49,534 nucleotides of DNA from Geosiphon pyriformis (lineage: Eukaryota > Glomeromycota > Glomeromycetes > Archaeosporales > Geosiphonaceae). The stretch spans positions 17,679 to 67,212 of the forward strand of contig JAAOMT010000021.1 of the NCBI GenBank assembly GCA_016748015.1, given 5' to 3'. Positions 34,285-44,941 of the stretch are shown one piece after another. The notes below the pieces were generated by a model. The model was not told the origin of the DNA, ran no database searches, and worked only from the letters and a program-made list of their open reading frames with translations. The position numbers and the translations under genes are program-made. Numbering within the stretch: position 1 is the stretch's first letter; every line of letters starts with the position of its first letter.

Positions 34285-35206
34285 TTAAATTTTAGAAAAT
34301 TTATTGATCAAATCAGAGTCTTTTATCTCTACTGAATTCCATTTTCCCCTTATTTGAATTTTGGGTGAATAACGACAATGGTTTCTTATATGATCTAAGG
34401 ATCTTCCTGGGAGTAATCGCTGTATTTGTTTCCAATTCTTACCATGATCTTGAAAAGCCTTAGCTAATTGATGAAACTCTTCGTTTGTCCATGGACTCCT
34501 TTAAATCCCAGGTGCCAAGTAGTTATTGTAATGTGATTGAATTAACTGAGCGGGCCTTTGAATAATATGACTTATTTCTGTCCATTTTTTTCCATGGCTC
34601 TGCACTAGACTCAAAAGTTTTTCATCTTCTTGCTTGGTCCATCGACCACGTTTTGGTTGCGCTAAAACACTGTGATATCGACGACATAAGTCTGTAGTAC
34701 TTCTTCCAGGAAAACGGCCAGTTAACAAAATGGCTTTCCAATCAACATTTTTATTGAATGATTGTCGTATAACACCTATGTACAACTCTTTATCCTCTTT
34801 CGACGTCCAATTTTTTGACTTTACGGTAAGTTTCTGGTTAATAATTGCTCCATTAGCTGTTAAGCTATACCATTTACATTCTAGAGATTTAGCTGTTCTT
34901 AATGGAAAGTGCTTTTGTGAAATTAATTTCCATTTTGAGCCGAAAACTTTATATGCCTCAAGAAGAGCTTTACTTTCTTCAAGGCTCCATCTTGGAGGAT
35001 ATTTTGGGGAAGAAATTTCATAAACGTTTGATAAAGTATTGTTTGTATTTCCTAGTATTTCGGGGAATTGCCGGCTAATAGTAAAGATTAAAATTAGATG
35101 AAATTCAAAATTGGTTAAAATTTGTAGCGGCTTACTTTAATCTCCTTAAAGTCAACCATATGCAAAGGGCGAGACCTATTGTATTACTAGTTTGCGGTTT
35201 TAACAT
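34285..35206 (-). pseudogene. Type I Myb gene, copy D, one nonsense codon
   Basis: Exon 1 35136-35206, intron 35075-35135, exon 2 34285-35074. The frame is complete except for TAA at 34501-34503, where the intact copy has AAA (motif LAPGIK). Beyond it repeat 4 is still open to the normal stop at 34285 (TNEEFHQLAKAFQDHGKNWK, QIQRLLPGRS). Repeats 1-3 are SLEESKALLEAYKVFGSKWK, NWTSKEDKELYIGVIRQSFN and RGRWTKQEDEKLLSLVQSHG. Upstream the frame is open to about 35353 (ERITASGVDREQRIYLLLAQ), conserved with copy B. A shortened three-repeat product is possible. Confidence 0.82.
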
Positions 35207-35353
35207 AAGATTATTGTAACTCAAGATATTAGAAATTTTTTTTTTTTCTAATCTCTGTTTATATCTGTAAACATATGGCCGATCATCTTGTTGTGCTAAA
35301 AGCAAATAAATTCTTTGTTCTCTGTCAACGCCACTTGCAGTGATCCTTTCCAA

Positions 35354-36647
35354 GCTAATAATTAATCATCTTCAATAAAACTTGTATAAAAATTTTCGTC
35401 GCTTTTGATCAATTGAAGATTAGTTTACTTAAATGAATAAAATTTATTGAGCAAAAATATTCCATATTGAACTGTAAAGATGTTTTGATAGATATAAGTT
35501 TTAATAAGTTTATGTGAATAATATTCCTCTTTTCATCTTAAGTTTAAAAGTTTTTTTATTTTTACTCAAGGGTTCAATCATTTAAAACCATACTTCTAAC
35601 AAACTTCGATTTAGAATTTCTTATGCGCGAAAATTCTCTTCATTCTCCCAATATCTTTTAAATTTAAATTTTTTTTTCACAGAGTGGAAATTTCATAATT
35701 ATTCAAATTGTTAACGTTAAAGAACAAAATTTTGTTAAGCAACACCAAATAAGAATATGATCGAATTTGAAAGATAATTTATGTTTTTTCATAGAAAGAA
35801 ACATTTAGACTAAAAAACGACTAGCTTAAGATAATACAAGAAACTGACTTTTAACAAAATCATTTTTATTATTATTGACATTTATTTAAAATGTTTATAT
35901 AAGTAATGAAAAATTATTATAATATTTAAAAACTTAGTTCAAAAAGGTTTCATTAATTAGTTTGAATAAAATTGCTTCAAATGACCTATTTTCTTATAAG
36001 CACATTACACAATTTCAATTTAAGCAAAATCAAAGCTCTTAGCATCTTAATTGCGATGAAAATCTCTTAATTTTGTGGTACTCCATACTTCACTCACCTA
36101 ATAGCGAAAATATAAAGGAAGGTTTCATTTATATCTGCAAGCGCGTTGCTGGAGAAATGTAGAACTTTTCTAAAAATCTTCGCTTTATAAAACTTTATTA
36201 TGCTAATTGAAAAACAATCTTATTAGGTGGAAAAGGTAATAAAAATTTATTTACGCGGTATTAGTGGCCATGGACCGTGCAAGCAAAGAACACACTTAGA
36301 TCCGTGGCAAAAAATAAGCTATATCCTTAAAACGACCGCTAGTTTGCTTTAAATCGCACTACAATAATCACACTCAATACTCAATTGACACCTAGGGTTA
36401 AAGAGTGCCGATAGACAAAGAGCTAATAATTGGCTAAAATCATAGTGAGGATTGGGATCAAATACTACAATTAATTCCGGAAAGATCTTTTGTTGAATAA
36501 AGAAAATGGTATTTTATCCAAAACATGTAGAAACCTATTAAATATTTAAGGTTGAAATTACATAATAACTGACAATGTCTTCCTGCATATAGAGTGTATA
36601 AAAAATATATATAAACTAAATTAATATGATCTACTAATTCAAATGAT
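35354..36647. other. AT-rich spacer, duplicate of 28.3-29.6 kb, without the mariner
   Basis: It holds the empty mariner site at about 35410-35420 and the conserved cassette flank up to about 36520. After that it becomes the upstream region of the plus-strand kinase. No gene is seen. Confidence 0.6.
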
Positions 36648-38060
36648 ATGAAAGTTGGAAGTTTAAACTATTATGAATATATCTCATGGGAAAATTTCAA
36701 GAATGTCAACAAAATTGGTAGAGGAGGATTCGGGACAATTTATAGGGCAACAGTAATAAATGGATTCATTAATGATAGAAGTATAAAACATCATGGTGAA
36801 ATGGAATATAAAAAATGGGGAGAGATAGAAGTTGCAATCAAATTTATGAACATATCTTTGCAGAACAGTGATGAAATCTTTAAAGAAGTAGGTTCAATGC
36901 TTATTTATTACTTAAATAAAATTAATTCAATTAAGTATTTATCATTCTTTTACCTTTGATAGTTAAATATTCAAAGAGCTATGTTTATTAAGGGTAGACG
37001 TCTATCATTTATCTCTACAATATTAGGACTTACACAAAACACTCAAACACTTGAATATGGAATTGTGATGGAGTTTGCCAAACATGGAGATCTGCGGAAG
37101 TATTTATCAAAAAAATTTTATTCTACAAATTGGTTTGATAAATTACAAATAGCACAGTATGTTGCTTGTGGACTTTCAGAAATTCATTCAGCTGGTATGG
37201 TTCATCGTGATTTACACTCGGGCAACATCCTACAATTAGATGAAAACTGGGTAAATATTGGAGACCTCGGATTATGTCAACCTACAAACCATGAAGCAAC
37301 AACAACAGAGGAAAAAAAGATTTATGGAGTGATTCCATATATTCCACCAGAAGTTTTAAGAGGATAAAAGTTTACAACGGCTGGTGATATTTATAGTTAT
37401 GGGATGATATTATGGGAATTGGCAACAGGAAAGCCTCCCTTTTATGATCGTTCTCATGACCAAATCCTTATAATGAACATTTTAAACGGTGCCAGACCTG
37501 AAATCACATCCTCTCTTATTCCATCTTATTACGCTAAACTCATTGAAAAGTGTTGGGATGATAATCCTATGAATCGTCCTACTGCTGAAGAAGTTATCAA
37601 AAATTTGGAAGAAATTAGGAACTTATATAGCGATTGGTTTGAGGAATCAGATAACTACAGAAAAGGAACTATAGAACGCGACGGGACCAAAAAATCTTTA
37701 ACAAAATTTTCCAAAATTATTCGACCCCTAAAAAAATTCTTTAAACGCAACGAGATAAATAATTTTAAAACCAAGTCTCTAATGAATATTAATCCAGGAG
37801 CAGTTTATACGAGTCGTCTTTTAACTGCTCAAATGGTTAATTTTTCAACAGGTTTGTTAATATATTTATTTAACAATTATTCCTAATTAAAATTTATACC
37901 TAAAATAATTTCATAATTCCAAATTGAAAGGACCGGTTTATCTTCCTAAAGGTAAGAACTGAAGGTTAAATTTTCAATATGTTTAATCACAATTTTTTAA
38001 CGCTTGGTTTGCTATCTATTGTATTTAGACGACTCTCAAGAGATTTATTATAATCGATGA
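36648..38060 (+). pseudogene. TKL-type protein kinase with one nonsense codon
   Basis: Exons 36648-36887, 36963-37851, 37931-37951 (21-nt microexon) and 38029-38060, all with gt...ag introns (75, 79 and 77 nt) and matching phases, give 393 codons. Kinase marks: glycine loop KIGRGGFGTIYRA, AIKFM lysine, FAKHGDLRKYL, catalytic HRDLHSGNILQ, GDLGLCQ in place of DFG, PYIPPEVLRG. One stop, TAA at 37365-37367, replaces the Glu codon of RGEKFTTAGD; the rest (WELATGKPPFYDRSHDQ, RPTAEEV) is open. The tail GAVYTSRLLTAQMVNFSTG-PVYLPK-DDSQEIYYNR follows across the small exons. The N-terminal Cys module of the related gene at 43087 is absent. It is probably a young pseudogene. Confidence 0.85.
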
Positions 38061-38771
38061 TTTTAACTTTCTACTTCTGAATAATAGCTATTTTATATTA
38101 TAATAAAAGGAACAAACTATCATAGGATTTTTAAAAAGTATAGGTTTTATATAATTTATAAATTATAAATTAATTATTATATAGATTATAAAACCAAGTG
38201 GTTAATATTTTCAAAGTAAATATTTGCAAAGAAGAATTATAATATTGAAAACAAACCAGCATCTATTTAAAGCTCTTAGATTTAGAATAAACAGTTAATT
38301 GGAATTAAATTCATTAAAGTTTAAATTAATTTAATAATTATATAGATTCTATTTTATTAATATTTAAAAAATTAATTTTCGTATTTATATGTAATTTCTG
38401 TTGATTTTTGGGTTTTTGCAATGTTAATAAATATTTTTATTATATAATATAATTTGAGTATTAAAGATTTTCAACATAAAAATCTTTTTAAATTATTGCA
38501 TTTTGTGTTCAAAATTTTTGTAGCATTTTTGAACAAAGTTAAACGCTTGCTTAAAATTTGTTGAAGCATTATTTTATGAAATTAATATTGATATTCAAAG
38601 ATAAAACGAAAGAGATTAAAGTTAAGTTATCATATGTGCATTATTTAAGTAGTATATTAACTAATAAACTATTTAAAGTTTTTCAACTTGCAGGTGGCGT
38701 TTGATGATCGGCCACATGTTTACATATATAAACAGAGATTGGAAAAAAAAATAGTTTCCAATAATAATCTT
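38061..38771. other. Spacer leading into inverted cassette 3
   Basis: A/T-rich. From about 38690 it carries a shortened upstream part of the type I Myb gene (gatgatcggccacatgtttac) homologous to the region before the ATG in copies B and D, with deletions. No separate gene is seen. Confidence 0.5.
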
Positions 38772-39740
38772 ATGTTAAAACCGCAAACTAGTAATACAAT
38801 AGGTCTCGCCCTTTGCATATGGTTGACTTTAAGGAGATTAAAGTAAGCCGCTACAAATTTTAACCAATTTTGAATTTCATCTAATTTTAATCTTTACTAT
38901 TAGCCGGCAATTCCCCGAAATACTAGGAAATACAAACAATACTTTATCAAACGTTTATGAAATTTCTTCCCCAAAATATTCAAGATGGAGCCTTGAAGAA
39001 AGTAAAGCTCTTCTTGAGGCATATAAAATTTTCGGCTCAAAATGGAAATTAATTTCACAAAAGCACTTTCCATTAAGAACAGCTAAATCTCTCAAATATA
39101 AATGGCATGACTTAAAAGCTAATGGAGAAATTATTAATCAGAAACATACCGTAAAGTCAAAAAAGTGGACACCGGAAGAGGATAAAGAGCTGTATATAGC
39201 TGTTGCACAATATTCATTGAATAAAAAAGTTGATTGGAAGGCTATTTTATTAAATGGACGTTTTCCTGGAAGAAATAGTAAAGACTTACGCATTCGGTAT
39301 CGCAATGTTTTAGCGCAACCAAAACGTGGTCCATGGACCAAGGAAGAAGATGAAAAACTTTTGAATTTAGTACAGAGCCATGGAAAAAAATGGACAGAAA
39401 TAAGTCATATTATTCAAAGACTCCCTCGCTCAATTCAATCACATTACAATAACTGCTTGGCACCTGGGATTAAAAGGAGTCGATGGGACAAACGAAGAGT
39501 TTCATCAATTAGCTAAGGCTTTTCAAGTTCATGGTGAGAATTGGGAACAAATACAGCGATTACTCCCAGAAAGGTATTTGGAGTAGATAAAACGCCATTG
39601 CGTCAGTCACCCAAAATTCAAATAAAAGAGAAAAAAATCTCTGCAAAAATAAAGTTTAGCCCAATCATATAAAAAATATAGAAAGTTTTCATGGGGGAAA
39701 CCATAAAAAAATCCGATTTGATCAATAAATTTTTATTAGA
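38772..39740 (+). pseudogene. Type I Myb gene, copy C, truncated by the same frameshift as copy A
   Basis: Exon 1 38772-38842, intron 38843-38903, exon 2 from 38904; 227 residues ending at TAA 39516. Repeats: SRWSLEESKALLEAYKIFGS, KKWTPEEDKELYIAVAQYSL, RGPWTKEEDEKLLNLVQSHG. The extra G (cgatgggacaaac near 39482) is identical to that in copy A at 19787, so one frameshifted ancestor produced both. The out-of-frame repeat 4 continues to near 39740 with its own stop (tag near 39583). It is the upstream gene of inverted cassette 3. Confidence 0.78.
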
Positions 39741-40646
39741 TTCCATAGCACTTAAGGAAAGGGTCTTTTTTTTCAAATACTTTTAATAATATAGCACTCC
39801 TTCTTTTACATTCAAAATTCGCGACTTGTTTTAGGCTCCTCTTAGCCAGCTGATTTAGATGCGTAGCATCAATAATTTATCTTTTTAGCTTATTGCCAGT
39901 AAATTATTGACAAATTTGAAAAAGGTAGGCTTCATAAAGTAGTTTGAGAAAAAAGTTTAAATATATAATCAGAACCCTCATTTTTAATTTATTATATATA
40001 TTATTTTTATTTTTTATGGTTTAATAATTTTATAATAATTTAAGAATTTTAAGCTATTAAAAATTATATTTAAAACCTAAATAAAGCAAAATAATATTAA
40101 TTATCCCAAAAAGCATAGCTTTTTCAAAAGTTTATTTTTAATAGATTAATTTTATAAAAATTAATCTATTCAAACACTGATTAATCAATGAAATATTTTG
40201 TATTTAAATTTTAGAATCCCATTTTTAACTCAATTTTTAATAAAGAAAAACTTGCAAATTTTATTCAAGTTTAACTATTAACTGTTTATCAATTTGTATT
40301 TTATTATCTTTTTTTTTTTACTATTATTCGTTGAATGATTTTTTTACTTGATGTGAATTACAAAACAATATTTTAAACTGAAAATTCAAATATAAACGAA
40401 ATACAATGCATTTATAATATAAATATATAAGTAATATTTTAGCACATCAGTTTCCATCTCTTAAGATTTTTCTCAACTTCTTTCTTTCTGATCTTCCTAG
40501 CTTGATCTGACACGTTGGCCATCTATATAAATAATTTCGCACTCAAATCACTTATTTTTTTTTTCAATCACAAAACTATGCAAGTCACGATCAAATTGCG
40601 TTCTAATTATACCACAGGTTTTACTATTTGTATTTGGTTAAATTTA
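39741..40646. other. AT-rich spacer between type I and type II genes of cassette 3
   Basis: Shorter (about 0.9 kb) than in cassettes 1 and 2. It keeps parts of the same downstream sequence (agctgatttagatgcg; aaaggtaggcttcataaagta near 39925). From about 40320 it is the reverse complement of 23.7-24.05 kb. No gene is seen. Confidence 0.55.
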
Positions 40647-41622
40647 ATGAAACTGAATTTAAATAAAAAGGAGGTAAGCAACTGCAAATAATCCGCATTC
40701 AATAAATAGAAAAGTTATCTTATTCACCTATGAATTAGCTGGTGGTTACTAGCCAAGAAGATCATAAAATTTCTGGGTTAAGACATCGTCAGAACTGGAC
40801 TTCGGAAGAAAAACAAATGCTCATTGAGTGTCAAAAGAAGTACGGTTCAAATTGGAAGTTGATTTCTCAGAAATATTTTCAATCAAGAACAATCCTAGCA
40901 CTGCAAAATAAATTTTGCAGTTTAAGCGCTGGCGAAAGTATTATTGATGATAGATTAACCAGAAAGGTGCAGAAATGGACACTTAAAGAGGATGAGGAGC
41001 TACAATTGGCTGCCAAGAAATATTTAATCCATAGTAAAATCAATTGGAAATCCATATATTTAACTGGCTGTTTCCCTAAAAGAAGTGCTAAAAGTTTAGC
41101 GAATCGGTATTACGATAATTTAACGAAACCAAAACGTGGCCTATGGTCTAGAAATGAAGATGAACAACTGCGCAATTTAGTTCAGACACATGGCAAAAAA
41201 TGGACAAAAATAAGTCATATTCTTCAAAGGCCTCCTAAGCTCATACGACAGAAATATATCCGCTACTTGGCACCAGGGAGTAAAATGGGTTATTGGACGT
41301 CTGAGGAATTCAAAATATTGGCTGAGAAAGCGGACAGTGCAATGAAAATTGGGAAGAAATTCAAGAATTAATACCTGGGCGACCTTTAGAATTAATTAAA
41401 AAAAATTATTACAATTCCCCGAAAGTTCAAAGGAAGTTCAATAGTGGAAAATGGAATAATATAGAAATACATGATTTAAGTGAAGCAGTCAAAAGATTTG
41501 GCAGAAATCTTCAAAAGATTTCGGAGGCTGTACCTACAAGAAGTCCCCGACAATGTTATCAAAAGATGCGACAGAAAACAAGTTTAAAATACCGCCGTTA
41601 ATCTGTATTTCTTGAACTATAA
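40647..41622 (+). pseudogene. Type II Myb gene, cassette 3 copy, frameshifted
   Basis: Leader exon 40647-40673 (MKLNLNKKE), intron 40674-40738, main exon from 40739. Repeats 1-3 are intact (QNWTSEEKQMLIECQKKYGS, QKWTLKEDEELQLAAKKYLI, RGLWSRNEDEQLRNLVQTHG). Repeat 4 starts (GYWTSEEFKILAEKA), then loss of one G near 41332 (gcggacag against gcgggacag) shifts the frame to TAA at 41369-41371. Beyond it the remaining frame is readable to 41622 but has a second defect, GAA to TAA near 41600. The in-frame GTG at 40742, where the other copies have ATG, is harmless if the leader exon supplies the start. Confidence 0.82.
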
Positions 41623-43086
41623 GAAATGTGTATATACATGCATTAAACTTATCTAAATGTGTGGTGTGGATTACATTACCTGTCTTTTTTCATGCTTGAA
41701 AAAAATTGAAAGAAGTAAATGATTACAGCACAAGTCACAAAAAACATCGAAGTAGAGAAATTGATCAAAGCTTAGGGGTTTATTAACATTGTTCAGTTCC
41801 ATGTCAATAAAAATTGCGATACTATTAGTATTTTATGATACTTATTTCTATGCTAAAAGAAAATAAAAAGTATAATGAACTTATTTTTTGTAAAAAAAAC
41901 TGACAATACACTGCACAGAAAACCCACCTTGTGTAATTAATTTTTTCCAAACTTTAAAAGCATTATGAAATAAATTTAGTGTCATTTATTATGAATATTT
42001 GACATATGTTACTCATATCAAAGATGTAATAGCTAACTGAGAAAGGAATCCTATAACAAACGGAAATCTCACTCCAACTGCTAAAATAACCCGTATAGCT
42101 TTTGTGAAAAATAGTGTATGAAGTTTCAATGCTTTTTTTTCTTGTTTTTGATATAATAAGCTATAAGAAAAACATTGAAACATTGACGAAAAATATTTAA
42201 TATTTCAAAGAATAATTAAACTGCATTACCAGGGTATGCTGTTCGAAATTAAAAAGAACTCTTCTTTCTTGTTCTTGTCGTAAAAGATGCAATTCTTTGA
42301 AGCCATATCCATCATGACAAATTTTTCTGATGAGCGCGCTAAACACACATTAGCAAAAATTAATAAAAGTGAATTATTTCGATCATCTTACAGACCAAAA
42401 TATCAATAAGATAAATATTGATTTTTAAAGCTTATAAATAACTCAAAACTTTCATAGGAAAACCGAACGCTGTGAAAATTTTTTTCAAAGTTTATTACTA
42501 TCAATAATTGATTATTCTGGTAATGAGTTTTTATTTTATAATTTCTTTTAGTTATTTAAAATTTTTTAAAAACGTCCAAAATAATTTGAATCTTTTGAAA
42601 CTTATTTAATTATTATTAATACTATAATAATTTTTTAAAAAGTTGAAAAGCGATCACTATTATATGCTGGCAAGATTATTATACTAGATTGTTTTTTTTA
42701 TATCGATAAAAATCTAAGAAATCATTATCTTGATAATAGATAATAGATTTTTAATATTAAAAGATTTGAATGAATTGGACGGGATTGTTTTAAAGATATT
42801 TTGCAACAGCAGACTTGAAATTAAATTATAGAGATATTTTCTTCATAATCAAATAATTTCATAACATAACATGAGTTCTTGGAAAAAAACCTGTTGAAAT
42901 CCGGCTGATTTTTCACACAATATGTTTGATTGTTCGTGATAAAGCTGAAATGGATTAAACAGTCATTTTTTTAGTTAGATCCCGATATAAATTAGATAAA
43001 TTTAATAGTGTATGCATTCAAAAGTCGGCTTATACGTAATAAACACGTGTTTAAGAGTTCAGCCTTTGAAATATTGTTACATATAA
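41623..43086. other. AT-rich spacer; first 1.1 kb inverted copy of 21.35-22.74 kb
   Basis: 41.62-42.75 kb matches the reverse complement of 21.35-22.74 kb closely (catgcttgaaaaaaattgaa; aacatcgaagtagagaaatt; agctaactgagaaaggaatc). After 42.75 kb it is unique A/T-rich sequence that would contain the promoter of the kinase at 43087. No motif is recognised. Confidence 0.6.
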
Positions 43087-44941
43087 ATGCTTTCAAAAAG
43101 AAACACTTCTTTTCAAAATTCATTAATAAATTCACATTCTCATAATAGTTACTCAGATTTTATCTGCATCATGGAAAATCTTTTAAATAAAAGAACTCCT
43201 CCGGAAACTCATGATTGCAACGAGTGTGAAATATGTCAAAAGAGCATTAGTAATAATGATCCAAGTAATAAGTGTAGAGCGTGCCAATTCATATTTTTTA
43301 AGAAATTTTACAAGGACTTTTCAAGCGGAAATAAATTAGTTGATGAAATCATTAAGAATCCAATTTATATTCCGCCTATTGATAAAAAAGATAAGTATGG
43401 TAGAGTCAATTATTATAATTGGATTCCATGGGATCGTTTAAAGAATATAAGCAAAATTGGTGAAGGAGGGTTTGGCGCAATTTATAAAGCAACATGGATT
43501 GATGGAAGGATTGATTCAACTAGTATAAAACATCATGGTGCAATGGAATATAAAAGAATTAAATATATAGACGGTAAGGAAGTAGCAATAAAATTTGTGA
43601 AGACGTCTTTACAGAATGATGAAGAAGTATTCAAAGAGGTAATCAAATTATTTTTTTCTTATTATTTATATTCATCTGAAAGTTCGTTCAATTCTTATTT
43701 AGATATTAATTAATTAATTTAATTAACAGTTAAATATTGAAAGAACTATGTTCATAGAGAGTGGTTACATGTCAGCATATATATCTCATCTAATAGGAAT
43801 TACACAAAACCCTGAAACATTTGAGTATGGAACCGTGATGAACTTTGCCTCAGGTGGAGACCTGCGAAAATATTTAAGAAAGAATTTTCATTCTACGAGT
43901 TGGGATGTTAAATTAGAGATCGCGCGGGCTATAGCTTATGGACTTAAAGAAATGCATTCTGTTGGTATGATTCATCGTGACCTACACTCCGGCAACATCC
44001 TACAGTATGATCAATCGGAATCATCGACTACAGCAATTGGAGACCTCGGATTATGTCAAACTACAAATAAAGAAATAATAAACTCCGGAACAAAAACAGC
44101 AATAACAACAGCAGACAATGAAACATTAAACTCAAAAACAAGAACAGGAGGGAACAAAGGAATATTCGGAGTGATTCCCTACATTCCACCAGAAGTTTTA
44201 AGAGGGGAAGAGTTTACGACAGCTGGTGATATTTATAGTTTTGCCATGATATTATGGGAATTGGCAACAGGAATGCCTCCCTTTCATGATTTTTCTCATG
44301 ATCAAAACCTTATAATAGCTATTTTAAATGGTCAAAGACCTAACATTACTTCCCTCCTTATTCCATCTTGCATTGCTGAACTTATTGAAAAGTGTTGGGA
44401 TATAAATCCATCAAATCGTCCTACTGCTGAAGAAGTGGAAAAGAAGTTGAATAAACTCCAAGATTTGTACTTAAAACCATTTGGAATTGAGAGTTCTGAA
44501 TTTTTACAATTTAAGGAATCAGAAAAGTACATAAAAAAAAGTACGAAAGACAACCACCCGACAACAAAACCTTTTGGAGGAACTATTCAACGTCTTAAAA
44601 ATTATATCAAACAAGACATGAAAACAAAATCCTTAAACGAATCTGCAACAACAAATATTCATCCAGGTGCAATTTATACAAGTCGTCTTTTAACTGCGCA
44701 AATTGTTGATTTTTCAACAGGTTTGTTCATTTAACTTAGAAAAGGCTTAAATTGATTGGTTAATTTATTCAATATTTAACACTTACAATTAATCTGTGAA
44801 TTCTTTAATTTAAAAGATTCTATCTATTTACCCGAAGGTAAGAATCTAACCAAATTTAAAGATAAATATAATTCATTGTTAATCTGTTTTTTATTCTTAT
44901 TATTAGATAAAAGTGATCAGAGATCGGTGTTTAATTTCTAA
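43087..44941 (+). CDS. TKL-type protein kinase with N-terminal CxxC...CxxC module (intact)
   Basis: Exons 43087-43638, 43730-44720, 44817-44837 (21-nt microexon) and 44907-44941; introns gt...ag (91, 96, 69 nt). This gives 532 residues, or 504 if ATG 43171 is used, the start conserved in two relics. Four cysteines (residues 44, 47, 63, 66) form a likely zinc module. They are followed by SGNKLVDEIIKNP, glycine loop KIGEGGFGAIYKA (123-135), the VAIK lysine (169), catalytic HRDLHSGNIL (266), GDLGLCQ with DLG instead of DFG (289), IPYIPPEVLRGEEFTTAGDI, WELATGMPPFHD and RPTAEEV. The C-terminal tail GAIYTSRLLTAQIVDFSTD runs into SIYLPE and a short last exon. It is a Ser/Thr or dual-specificity signalling kinase of the expanded AM-fungal type. 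The partner is unknown and no break is seen. Confidence 0.9.

Larger units (their letters stand above)
30906..36520 (-). repeat. Myb cassette 2 (segmental duplication unit)
   Basis: Same order and orientation as cassette 1 without the mariner. Both genes are broken. Unit length is about 5.6 kb against about 5.5 kb for cassette 1 after subtracting the element. Confidence 0.8.
38690..42750 (+). repeat. Myb cassette 3, inverted
   Basis: Type I then type II gene on the plus strand. The part 40.56-42.75 kb is the reverse complement of 21.35-23.82 kb with few differences, including the type II gene and about 1.1 kb beyond its 3' end. Together they form a widely spaced inverted repeat. Confidence 0.8.

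Noticed and set aside
40742-40744. Loss of start codon (GTG) in the cassette 3 type II Myb gene
   Set aside because: An upstream 27-nt leader exon joins in frame and supplies an ATG; the GTG is then an internal codon.
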